A stretch of 64,000 bases of DNA, taken from Megalonaias nervosa. Lineage: Eukaryota > Mollusca > Bivalvia > Unionida > Unionidae. Numbering within the stretch: position 1 is the stretch's first letter; each line of letters starts with the position of its first letter. Location: positions 1 to 64,000 of the forward strand of contig JAECUM010006657.1 of assembly GCA_016617855.1 (NCBI GenBank), in the 5' to 3' direction. The position numbers and the translations under genes were made by a program. Shown here one piece after another: positions 11,299-19,301 of this stretch. The notes below the pieces were generated by a model. The model saw only the letters and a program-made list of their open reading frames with translations. It was not told where the DNA came from and did not search any database.

Positions 11299-12822
11299 AT
11301 GGTTGTCATCGGAGAACCTCATTCTGCTAGATTAGCAAGAGAGCGATTAGAGGCAATTAGAAAATATTTACCTGTTCGTGATGCTGTCAAGCAACAATTA
11401 CAAGAACGTCAGGAATCTCATGTTGAATTTGAAGAGGATACAAAACAATTATTTAAACCTATTACAGAGACAACTAAACCTCTTCTTCCTGTTTTAAAGA
11501 AAACTGCTGAGGCAACTGAAAAAATAGCGGAGAGAACAAAACAGACAAAAAGAATTTTACGTGGACTTCCAGCTGGTATAGCTGCTACTGCTCAACCTGC
11601 AATCGCTGAAGCATTAGCTCCTAAACAATATAATGTTGTAATTAGTACTACTGCTGAATTGGAAAATAAATTTACTGTAGATGCTGTTAAAACAATTAGG
11701 GGGACTGATGATGCAAATCTATTAGCTGTGCTTGCTTTTACTGGTTTTAGTCGGAGAGAAACATTAATGAAACCTGAAAACGTTAAAGATATTAGAACCC
11801 GTGATCAGTGGTATAAAGCAATATATCGCATAAAAACGAATGTTGAAAAAGTTAAATCTAATGATCCAGAATATCAAGATTATATATATAAAATTAATAT
11901 TTTAGCTAAAATGCAGGAAGAAAGAGATAGAAAGGAGGAAGAAATCAAGATACAGGCGAAAGAAAAGAAGAGAAAAGCAAGAGAAGTAGCAGCAGCAAGA
12001 CCAAAACGAAAATATATAAAAAGAAAACAACCAACTCCTGAAACAACATCGGAATTACAGCCTGCTCCTGAAACAACATTGGAATTACAGCCTGCTCCTG
12101 AAACAACATCGGAATCACAATCATCATTATCATTACCACCACCATTAAGATCATCACCACCAATGACAAGGGGAGCAGCAAAAAGAATACAAGAAAGAAA
12201 AGAATCAAAATATTGGTCGCCAGCCTCACGGAAAATTCTAGAAGAAGAACAATCATCACCATCACCACCACCATCACGATCAATATTAACTCAACCGGGC
12301 ATAGGAATACCAATGGGAATTGGTTCTCAACCGGGGGGAATTGAAGCATATGAAAGGAGGAAAAAGGAAGGAAAAGCAGAAAGACTAGAATTCCTTAAAG
12401 AATTACTTAATAGATCTGATAAGGAAGAAATAATAAAACATCTGGAGGACGTGAGAGAATATAAACAGGAACTGATGAAGCAATTATCAAGAACAAAACA
12501 AGAGTATTATAGAGGACTTTTACAAGAAAAAATAACAGAATTATCAGGATTTGAAGAAAAACTGAATTCAGGTTTAAAAGAACCTTCTACAGGAAGTGGT
12601 CTCTCTACTGGAGGTGATTTTACTCTATGTCCAAGTAACGTTATCTCTGACGTTGAACGTCTGGAGATTCTCATCGGGGGAAAACGAGCTGGTAATAATT
12701 CTCCAGAAATAATTAATGAGGCGGCTGATATTTGCAGACGATTATTTACAGGTGGTATCATGGACGTTGATGTTTATCAGTCTCTTATTAATGAAATTGC
12801 CGATGACTACTACAGTGACTAA
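11299..12822 (+). CDS. 507-aa element protein, function unknown
   Basis: The largest open frame of the element, starting just inside the left repeat. Residues 1-110 are helical and charged. Residues 200-245 are a very basic coiled-coil-like stretch (KEKKRKAREV, RPKRKYIKRK). Residues 246-275 hold three near-identical 10-residue repeats around PETTSELQPA. A Pro/Ser-rich linker follows (275-345), then a second charged helical region (350-425). The C-terminal part contains an ILIGGKRAGNNSPE segment (about 457-470) and ends acidic. No enzyme motif is visible. Position and composition suggest a structural or DNA-binding virion protein, but that is inference. Intact, no internal stop. Confidence 0.8.
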   Translation: MVVIGEPHSARLARERLEAIRKYLPVRDAVKQQLQERQESHVEFEEDTKQLFKPITETTKPLLPVLKKTAEATEKIAERTKQTKRILRGLPAGIAATAQPAIAEALAPKQYNVVISTTAELENKFTVDAVKTIRGTDDANLLAVLAFTGFSRRETLMKPENVKDIRTRDQWYKAIYRIKTNVEKVKSNDPEYQDYIYKINILAKMQEERDRKEEEIKIQAKEKKRKAREVAAARPKRKYIKRKQPTPETTSELQPAPETTLELQPAPETTSESQSSLSLPPPLRSSPPMTRGAAKRIQERKESKYWSPASRKILEEEQSSPSPPPSRSILTQPGIGIPMGIGSQPGGIEAYERRKKEGKAERLEFLKELLNRSDKEEIIKHLEDVREYKQELMKQLSRTKQEYYRGLLQEKITELSGFEEKLNSGLKEPSTGSGLSTGGDFTLCPSNVISDVERLEILIGGKRAGNNSPEIINEAADICRRLFTGGIMDVDVYQSLINEIADDYYSD

Positions 12823-12853
12823 GTACGTAATTAAATACAATTACTATAATAAA

Positions 12854-13318
12854 ATGATCGTACATAATACTCAACGTGGACCAACCATGGTCAGGGAAAT
12901 AAATTCACGATTACCAGTATATAAAACAACCTACGGAGATGGACTAGGTGATGTTGTTCAGGGTCTATTTAGAAGGATAGCCCCAAAAGCAATACCGATC
13001 GCAAAGCAACTGGGTATGAAAGCTATTGATGTTGTTCGTGAAAAAGGTATTGGTGCTGTTGGTAATCTCGCTGGTAAAGCATTTTCAGCGATTAAAGATA
13101 GGCTAGCACGATTAATACGACGAAAACCTCAACCAGTAAAATTACCTAGTACTGAAGTAATGCCTGTAAATGTCAGTAAAATAATAAATCAAGTTGCTAA
13201 TCAAAAGCTATCAGAGTTGGCTGATGTACCAATGTCAGAAAAAGAGAAAAATATAACCGCTAGTCTGATAGCAGGAAGTGGTCTCACTTCCCGAAGTGGT
13301 CTTCGTTTTAGACGATAA
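12854..13318 (+). CDS. Small basic core/VI-like virion protein
   Basis: I chose the ATG at 12854 because earlier in-frame ATGs lie inside the 507-aa gene. This gives 154 aa. Residues 28-85 combine a glycine-rich stretch (YGDGLGDVVQGLF) with amphipathic Ala/Gly/Ile helices and basic patches (FRRIAPKA, LARLIRRK), in the style of adenovirus core X or protein VI and their Polinton counterparts. The C-terminus ends in a Gly/Ser/Arg tail. The likely role is DNA condensation or membrane/capsid contact, inferred from composition only. It lies 31 bp after the previous gene and 14 bp before the capsid-like gene. Confidence 0.6.
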   Translation: MIVHNTQRGPTMVREINSRLPVYKTTYGDGLGDVVQGLFRRIAPKAIPIAKQLGMKAIDVVREKGIGAVGNLAGKAFSAIKDRLARLIRRKPQPVKLPSTEVMPVNVSKIINQVANQKLSELADVPMSEKEKNITASLIAGSGLTSRSGLRFRR

Positions 13319-13332
13319 TAATTATAATAAAG

Positions 13333-14016
13333 ATGTTCAAGCGAATATCTGATCCAGCATTTGACATGGGCGCACCAGTACTTAAAGATGAGTCTGTGCG
13401 TGATTATCAATATTATTCTTATGATGCTCGAATTCCAGATCAGCGTGGACGAATTGAACTACAAGTTCAGGATACAAGTAGGTATTTCTTACCCGCTGAG
13501 GCTTTTATTGAGGTTGAAGGTGAAATTTTAAATATCGCTAATCCTGCAGCACCAGTAGCATATGGAGACGATGTTAGTGTCGGTTTTGTTAATAATGGCA
13601 TTATGGCGTTATTTGATAGCGCTACGTATATGATTGATGGTAAAAATATTGAATCAATTCAGAAGGACGTTGATGTTGCTACAACGATATTAGGCCTTGC
13701 AAGATACAGCGACGATTATTCAAGATCGGCTGGTCCATCAATGATGTTTGCAAAGGATACAACTGATTCTCCAGAGTATCGACAATATGAAATAGGACGA
13801 CCAAGAAATTTTGCTAGAAACGCCGATGCGGATGTACAAAGTATGATTATTAATGTAGATCCAGATTTTAACTTGGGATTTAGATCACGTCGAGCAATGT
13901 TGCGTGGTGGAAGAAGAGCATTTTCATGTGCGATTCCACTATCACATATATTTGGATTTTGTAGAAATGTCAGAAAAGTCATTTTCGGAGCTAAGCATAC
14001 AGTTGTACTTGTATGA
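13333..14016 (+). pseudogene. N-terminal part of Polinton-type major capsid protein, truncated
   Basis: Reads 227 codons. The segment around residues 195-225 (IPLSHIFGFC, then a KVIFGAKHTVVLV-like stretch) is the kind found in double-jelly-roll capsid proteins of Polintons. Residues 60-110 also look like jelly-roll strands and loops (MIDGKNIESI). Family members usually exceed 500-600 residues, so most of the protein is missing. The frame ends at a TGA directly where a different gene's tail (helicase motif) begins in another frame, which implies an internal deletion at about 14005-14030. Not expected to form capsids. The capsid call is motif-based and could be wrong in detail. Confidence 0.65.
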
Positions 14017-14017
14017 A

Positions 14018-14647
14018 ATTCCTGGTGGTGGAATACAGAATCTTGTCTTGAATGATATTGTTTTAGTCGATATTAATGTTGTTGAGAATGCGCTGAATAT
14101 GAGTAAATCACCGTGGACGTTAGGATACGCTATAACTATTCACTCATCACAGGGGTTAACTATTTCTGATACAAATATTTGGATTATAGATGATCGGATT
14201 GAATGATCGAATTTAGTCTATCTCGCAGTTTCTAGAGTCAGAAGAATATCTCAACTACATAGGGTTATTATGAATTTTACAGAAAATAATGATCAGACTG
14301 TTAATAAAGATGTAATAAGAAAAAAACTATCTGGTTATAAGCAGTGCGATAAAAAAAATAAGCGTGACTTTGATATTGATACTGAATTTATTATAAAACT
14401 AAAAGCACAACAGAATAATAATTGTGCAAGTTGTAACTGTAATATGTTATGGCAATATTCGAATAATAATCCAAGACAATTTACCGTAGATAGAATTAAT
14501 AGTGATCTTGGTCATACACGTGATAATGTGATGCTAACCTGTCTTGAATGTAATCGACGTAGAGGTTCTGGTTATGTAATTGTATGTGGTGATAATTGTG
14601 TGTCTTTAGGAATTACCTGTAATTGTTCACGTACAAATCCACATTGA
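14018..14647 (+). pseudogene. C-terminal tail of a superfamily-1 helicase fused to an HNH nuclease domain
   Basis: The frame first shows helicase motif V (GYAITIHSSQG, about 14125-14157). After an in-frame TGA at 14204-14206, the same frame continues into a motif-VI-like segment (YLAVSRVRR). It then runs without a break into an HNH-type domain: CxxC near 14423, DR near 14489, GHTRDN near 14510, and CLEC-N near 14540-14554. The open frame from ATG 14270 (125 codons) is the HNH part. Its last 25 codons overlap the 3' end of the integrase gene on the other strand. The helicase ATP-binding half is absent, so replication activity is not expected. The HNH part might still be expressed alone. Confidence 0.7.
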
Positions 14648-15552
14648 GGGGCTGTAGAATCTAATCTGTAGATTGGAGGTCTACCAGTAGATCTAACTAC
14701 ACTAGAAATTGTATGTGTAGTCACGCTCCAGGTAGGATCGGTTGCTCTTTTTTTACCACCTTCAAGTTCGCCAGGTTCGTATAAATATCTTACAGTTACA
14801 TTACCTAATACTGGTTGAGGTTGATGTATGTCATTGCTACGGGGTATATATTTTTTTGTGATCGCAATAGAAGGTTTCATGGAAGTTGAACGAGTAATTT
14901 CATTATTTAATGCAGCTATCACACTTGGTAACCTCGCAACCCATTCACGAAATCTCTCACCGGACTTAAAGTCAGTAGATATTTCTTTTGCATATTGGTA
15001 TCCAAATAACCGCTCGGCAAGTGTTCGATTAAATCGCTCAACAATTGCCTGATCACGATGAATTTCAGGATGTCCTCGTCTGATTTTAACGTTATGTTTC
15101 TTCATCAACGATAATACTGCATCAAGAAATTCTTTGCCAGGATCAACCTGTAATAACTGTGGCCATCGCAAAGGTCCTCGCTGATAAATTCGTTCAAACG
15201 CAGATGAAACTTCAAACGCTGTCTTTGCTGATAATGGTTCAGCTTCTTTATATCTACTTGCAACGTCAACGACAGTTAATGCGTATTTGTATGTGCGTGA
15301 CTGACGTTTACCAATTTTAATGGTATCGTGTGGCAAAAATAAAATATCTGCTTGATGAACCTCATTAGGGACGCTGACATCAAAATGTGCATATTGAATA
15401 TTTTTAGATGGTGGTAGATAAATTTGCCATATTGCCTGTCGTGCTAACCAAGCTGCAGCAACAGAACGTGAGACTTTTGCTGATTCAGATAATTTAGTAA
15501 TAGCTGATCTACCTCTCCAATATCCTCTTGGGCTATAATAAATGGATTCCAT
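14572..15552 (-). CDS. Polinton-type integrase (rve family, DDE)
   Basis: An intact frame of 326 aa. Acts on the element ends: 3'-end processing and strand transfer into host DNA. Residues 1-60 form an N-terminal region with YYSPRGYWRG and AWLARQA, as in Polinton integrases. The catalytic core has D69 (HQADILF), D137 (QVDPGKEF) and E172 (IVERFNRTL), with 34 residues between the last two. The conserved LTVVDVASRY segment is at 92-101. The C-terminal domain (about 230-326) is probably for DNA binding. It converges on the HNH frame with a 76-bp overlap and lies 16 bp from the 3' end of the PLA2-like gene. All three acidic residues are present, so activity is possible. Confidence 0.93.
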   Translation of the reverse strand: MESIYYSPRGYWRGRSAITKLSESAKVSRSVAAAWLARQAIWQIYLPPSKNIQYAHFDVSVPNEVHQADILFLPHDTIKIGKRQSRTYKYALTVVDVASRYKEAEPLSAKTAFEVSSAFERIYQRGPLRWPQLLQVDPGKEFLDAVLSLMKKHNVKIRRGHPEIHRDQAIVERFNRTLAERLFGYQYAKEISTDFKSGERFREWVARLPSVIAALNNEITRSTSMKPSIAITKKYIPRSNDIHQPQPVLGNVTVRYLYEPGELEGGKKRATDPTWSVTTHTISSVVRSTGRPPIYRLDSTAPQCGFVREQLQVIPKDTQLSPHTIT

Positions 15553-15568
15553 TATAATATTTATATAA

Positions 15569-16066
15569 TTAATTACCAGCCCCTAACATTATTTTACTTT
15601 TCATGGCAGATTTTACTAGAAAACTAGCTAATTTATCTCTTACAGATTTATTAGGTATAGAATTTAATGCATGAATCAATTTTACATCTGCGATATGCCT
15701 TTGTTGCAAATCTTTACTTTTATACGCAACATCATGAACATGACACGCTTTATCAATCTTATTTATTGGATACTCTCCTGATCTTGGTTGATCTTGATTA
15801 TCAAGTCGGATATCAAGTCGAGTTCCAGGACCGCAATAATTATATCCAGGAATATGTTTCTCACCGGGGTATTTAGCCCACGGAGTTCCTGGTAATTTTC
15901 CTAATAAAGCTGCTATATCTCCACCTGTCTTTGTTTTAACAAATTTGTATTTCTTCGTGCCACATTTTACACATTTGCCTGTAAGTGCACGTCGTTTATT
16001 TTTTGTTGTTGTAGTTAGTTCAGCAGTGGGTGTAGATGCTCTACATCGAACACAATATAGACTCAT
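15569..16066 (-). CDS. Zinc-ribbon plus phospholipase A2-like protein
   Basis: I start at ATG 16066 (165 aa), since an upstream ATG at 16132 would overlap the divergent ATPase gene. N-terminus: two CxxC pairs (C5/C8 and C32/C35) that could bind zinc, with basic residues between. Residues 70-135: a PLA2-like domain with the calcium loop YCGPG (77-81) and the catalytic pair in CHVHD (H111, D112). This domain type is known from parvovirus VP1 and from invertebrate virus-like elements, where it is thought to help particles cross endosomal membranes. Key residues are intact here. The role in this element is inferred. The start lies 12 bp from the ATPase start, so the two may share a divergent promoter. 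Confidence 0.85.
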   Translation of the reverse strand: MSLYCVRCRASTPTAELTTTTKNKRRALTGKCVKCGTKKYKFVKTKTGGDIAALLGKLPGTPWAKYPGEKHIPGYNYCGPGTRLDIRLDNQDQPRSGEYPINKIDKACHVHDVAYKSKDLQQRHIADVKLIHALNSIPNKSVRDKLASFLVKSAMKSKIMLGAGN

Positions 16067-16078
16067 ATTATTTATTAT

Positions 16079-16747
16079 ATGGATATAATTGACTTTTCGG
16101 CAACACGAAAACAGGAGCCAGTGAAGCATCATCCAGCATTACCAAATTCGATAAGGGTGATTATAATAGGTCCATCTGGATCGGGTAAAACACAATTATT
16201 ATTAAATTTAATAATGCGATGGTTAAAATGGAGTAAATTGTATTTAGTAGCACCATCTGTAGATGATCAACACTGTTACGAAGTACTTAAAGATTTTAAT
16301 GAAAATGCAAAATTGCTGAATGAAGACGGTGATGATGTTGTTGACTTTATCACCGATATTGATGAGGCTCCATCTGTAGATGACCTAGATGGATTTATTA
16401 TTAATTTAATGGTGTACGATGATGTTATGTTGGACAGACAAACAAATCCAGCTAGAATATTTTCTCGAGGTAGACACAAGAATACAGATGTTATATACGT
16501 CACTCAGCGATATACACAAATACCTAAAGTGATCAGAGACAACTGCAATATTTTAGTAATGTTTAATGGAGTAGATAATTATACTTTACAAAATATTTAT
16601 TATACTTGGTGTTCAGGAGATATGGATATGATTAAGTTTAAAAACTTCTTTTCAAAAGCACAAGCTGTTCCGTTCGGATTTATTACAATAAATCTACATG
16701 ATCCAAGATCCAGATATCGCGTAGGTCTAGATAAAATCTTTGGTTAA
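16079..16747 (+). CDS. A32/FtsK-type genome-packaging ATPase
   Basis: An intact frame of 222 aa. Expected to drive DNA into capsids. Walker A GPSGSGKT is at residues 31-38. Walker B ends LMVYDD at 110-115. A sensor-like VIYVTQ is at 138-143, typical of the FtsK/HerA packaging ATPases of Polintons, adintoviruses and poxvirus A32. Length fits the family (about 200-280). The stop codon (16745-16747) touches the inner edge of the right inverted repeat. It is the only plus-strand gene in the right half of the element. Confidence 0.93.
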   Translation: MDIIDFSATRKQEPVKHHPALPNSIRVIIIGPSGSGKTQLLLNLIMRWLKWSKLYLVAPSVDDQHCYEVLKDFNENAKLLNEDGDDVVDFITDIDEAPSVDDLDGFIINLMVYDDVMLDRQTNPARIFSRGRHKNTDVIYVTQRYTQIPKVIRDNCNILVMFNGVDNYTLQNIYYTWCSGDMDMIKFKNFFSKAQAVPFGFITINLHDPRSRYRVGLDKIFG

Positions 16748-17021
16748 TTACAGCAGCAGGCAGGGTGAACGACAAAAATTGAGTGACCCGGCGAGTAAAC
16801 TAAACGCACTATAACATAAAAAACAAAAAAGTCAAAAAATAAAATAACAAAAAATGAGCTAACCCAAACGATTTATTATTCGTTTTTCAAACTATACGGT
16901 AATAATAAAAGTTAGGAGGTTCGGTTTAGCGTTATTGACCTTATTTTTCAGCCCCTGTAGGAACATTTATTTTTGTAAAATAAGGTCTCAGCCAAGTGGT
17001 CTGTTCACCCTGCCTGCTGCT
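16747..17021 (-). repeat. Polinton right terminal inverted repeat
   Basis: Mirror of 10998-11270. The inner 18-mer AGCAGCAGGCAGGGTGAA lies at 16752-16769 and the outer inverted copy at 17004-17021. The ATPase stop codon abuts it. Confidence 0.95.
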
Positions 17022-17026
17022 AATGT
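17021..17026. repeat. Target-site duplication, right copy
   Basis: TAATGT, matching 10992-10997. Joining the flanks gives TTAATGTTAATGTGATTGG, which is found uninterrupted in the DIRS-type pieces near 44031 (and, with one change, near 17367). Confidence 0.8.
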
Positions 17027-17236
17027 GATTGGATAAAGTATTTTGCAGGGAAGGAATTTTGTGTTAAATTATGTTTTTCCAAGAATAATTATTCATGCAA
17101 TCACAGTACTACCAATCCTTCACACCATTTCCCAAAAAACAAACATCCTATTGTTGGTTTTGGTCCAACCTACTAAAACTGATGAACATTTGCTGGCCAT
17201 AATGGGTGGGTAATTTGTAAGAGTTATTTCCCTTGA

Positions 17237-17299
<63 letters not shown>

Positions 17300-17410
17300 A
17301 TGGAAAGATGAATTTTCATCTTACTCAGAGGGCTGAATTTGAGAGGTAGCAAACTTTATTTGCTAATGTTAATGTGATCGGGTAAGCATTTTCAGAGAAA
17401 ATTAATTTAC
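17022..17410 (+). mobile_element. Right part of the decayed DIRS-type remnant
   Basis: Continues the piece ending at 10997: an internal complementary border (AATGTGATTGGATAAAGTATT), about 300 bp of spacer including the (TA)n run at 17238-17297, then a second border at about 17365 (TAATGTTAATGTGATCGGG). The same two-border layout occurs at 43735-44090 and, in longer form, at 59020-59400. No coding capacity. Confidence 0.7.
17238..17297. repeat. (TA)n microsatellite
   Basis: About 30 uninterrupted TA units inside the DIRS remnant. Confidence 0.97.
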
Positions 17411-17456
17411 TAAAAACGTTTCCTTTTATTATGTATGCGTATTTAATTTATATCAG

Positions 17457-17694
17457 ATCCTGTGTGCGGATAGTAAAGTCCTCCAGAGCAGGTATGGGGA
17501 AGTCCTTATATGTGAAGAGGAGAGTTGAAGATTTATCTTTACACAATCCGTTTCGAGGAAAGCAGTATCATGTGACAGTGCCTCTCCAGGATAGAGACAT
17601 CAATATCTCCATGGTTACTCAAATTCTTCTGAGCTATATGCAGTCACCACGAGACGGTTCACCACGGATATTCCATCTGGATATATCTCATGAG
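17457..17694 (+). CDS. RNF213: RNF213-like exon: Walker A of an AAA module
   Basis: Exon between acceptor ATATCAG and donor GTACAG. It begins with the third base of a split codon and ends in phase 0. The peptide includes IVKSSRAGMGKSLYVKR, a Walker A loop (GMGKS), and ends IFHLDISHE, a Walker B-like strand with Asp but no following Glu. In RNF213 one AAA module (AAA2) holds ATP without hydrolysing it. The missing Glu fits that module, which is my inference. The protein is a giant AAA+ E3 ubiquitin ligase of the cytosol and lipid droplets, with roles in defence against intracellular microbes in vertebrates. It joins 22621 in frame. Confidence 0.85.
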
Positions 17695-19200
17695 GTACAG
17701 GACATGTTCTAAGAAATGTGTTACCTATGTATGCTCCATATCACTCAGTAGTTGTACACGGTACTAATAAAAATGGTTTGGTAGTATGTGATGGGGTTGT
17801 TCTTGTGGGCAGGAAGGCATCTAGGGAAGTCCATTGCAAGTGTCCAGTTAGCAACAACTTAGTTCTTGTGCAGACAGATTTTAAATAAAGTTTTCATTCC
17901 CCATAGTCCAAAAATGAAGTGTTGGAGTGTCTGTAGCTTGGAGTTTGAGGTAATTACAACAGAATTTGCATTTGCCTTAAATTTCTGCACCATAAATAGC
18001 TTAAGTTCTTGTGAACGGATTTGATTGAAATTTGCTGTAGATGTGTGTGCTTCTCATTCTGTCAGCCAGAAATAGAAGTTCCACTGGATCTGAATAGCTC
18101 GAAAGTTAGTCATTGTTCCTGAGAAATAGATTATGAGTTTTAATTTTATTTTTGGACATCCTCATGTTTCATCAAAATGTATGTTCTATTCTCATTAGTC
18201 CTAGGTAGAAAGTTATTGATTTGGTATTATTAGATTGAAGGTAAAGGTCATAGTCATCATTACTGAAGAAGAAAAATAATTGCATTTTTTAAATCCCATC
18301 AGTATTTTTATTCCACATTAATGTCTTGTATATTTATATGCAACCAAATCCAAATCAAGAAAACTTTTTATTTATAAGCATGTATATCTGGCTAGAGGGA
18401 CAGTCTGCTGCTACTGATAAATTTTGGTTCATTCTGTCAGTGAGTGATTCAGTGGTAACTGAATGGGAGCAACAGCGATGTAGAAAGGTCACAGCTGGGC
18501 TGTGAAACTCCCTGACAGAATGTTATGGGCTGTCTAAGGTAAGTTGGGGATGCTAAGTGAAACTGTATGGACTTTACCCAAAGGTTTTAGTTTGAAGACA
18601 CAGAATGGAATGGACTGAAGTGAATTCCCAAGATAACAGATGTGTGGCAGCTGTTATACCCCAAGTCCAGTTAGCTTGTAAACCATAAAAGTCTTCATCA
18701 TTGTCAATATCCAATACAAAAATACCAATTAACTAGTTTTTGTCCGTTTAGTTCATTCAATGTAGTCAATATCCCAATCCCCATTGCCTAATTTCCCCCA
18801 CAGAATTGTCTATAATTTCATCAAAATTGGCATCCACATCACTGCCATCACTTGCTGCTTCAATGTTTTCCACCAAGTTGATTGCCACTTGTTAAAACTC
18901 GTGTTTGAAATAAAATTTTCCCAATAACCAGTTATCATCAACTTCATTCATTTTGATGAGGTAAAGATAACAATCATGCTGTTGCAGTCTGAAGTAGCAT
19001 TTGTGTACCTTCATCCTTTATTTCCTTCTTTTCAAAAGAGTACACAGGAGATAATGACATATTACACAGGTAAATGCACACTTCCATTAATTGGTAGATG
19101 GAATTTAGTGAACATACAACAGGAATCAGATCTTATAAGAAAAGGTAAAGTACGACTGGAATCGTGTCCCATCTGAAATGGGTTAAAGTGTTTTGACCAT
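17695..19200. other. Intron sequence with dispersed-repeat style
   Basis: Between exons 17457 and 22621. No exon is needed here because the flanking phases join. Phrases on AAGGTCATAGTCATC and similar suggest worn dispersed repeats. Nothing else is recognised. Confidence 0.5.
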
Positions 19201-19237
19201 TTGTTCATGGTTCCTTTTATCTTCATATATGTTCATA

Positions 19238-19301
19238 CATTCATTCATTCATTCATTCATTCATTCATTCATTCATTCATTTATTCATTCATTCATTCAT
19301 A
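19238..19301. repeat. (CATT)n microsatellite
   Basis: About 15 units of CATT with one or two changes. Confidence 0.95.

Larger units (their letters stand above)
10998..17021. mobile_element. Polinton/Maverick-type element, internally deleted (6.0 kb)
   Basis: A compact block bounded by terminal inverted repeats of about 270 bp and a 5-6 bp target duplication. It carries a retroviral-type integrase and an A32/FtsK-type packaging ATPase, the hallmark pair of Polintons and adintoviruses. It also has a capsid-like fragment, a core/VI-like small protein and a PLA2-like protein. Gene order: 507-aa (+), core-like (+), capsid N-part (+), helicase/HNH tail (+), integrase (-), PLA2-like (-), ATPase (+). 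There is no protein-primed DNA polymerase B, protease or penton gene, and no room for one, whereas complete relatives are usually 15-20 kb or more. I infer a deletion derivative that would need help in trans. It lies between host exons. Confidence 0.9.

Noticed and set aside
11945..12349. 134-codon minus-strand frame rich in Leu/Val
   Set aside because: Shadow of the Pro/Ser-rich and basic part of the 507-aa gene on the other strand.
9757..17220. A larger DIRS element from 9757 to 17390, with AGTAACTCTTACAAATTAC as inverted ends
   Set aside because: The shared phrase is short, resembles a dispersed mollusc repeat, and a candidate host exon (10334-10509) would lie inside. I keep only the part next to the Polinton.
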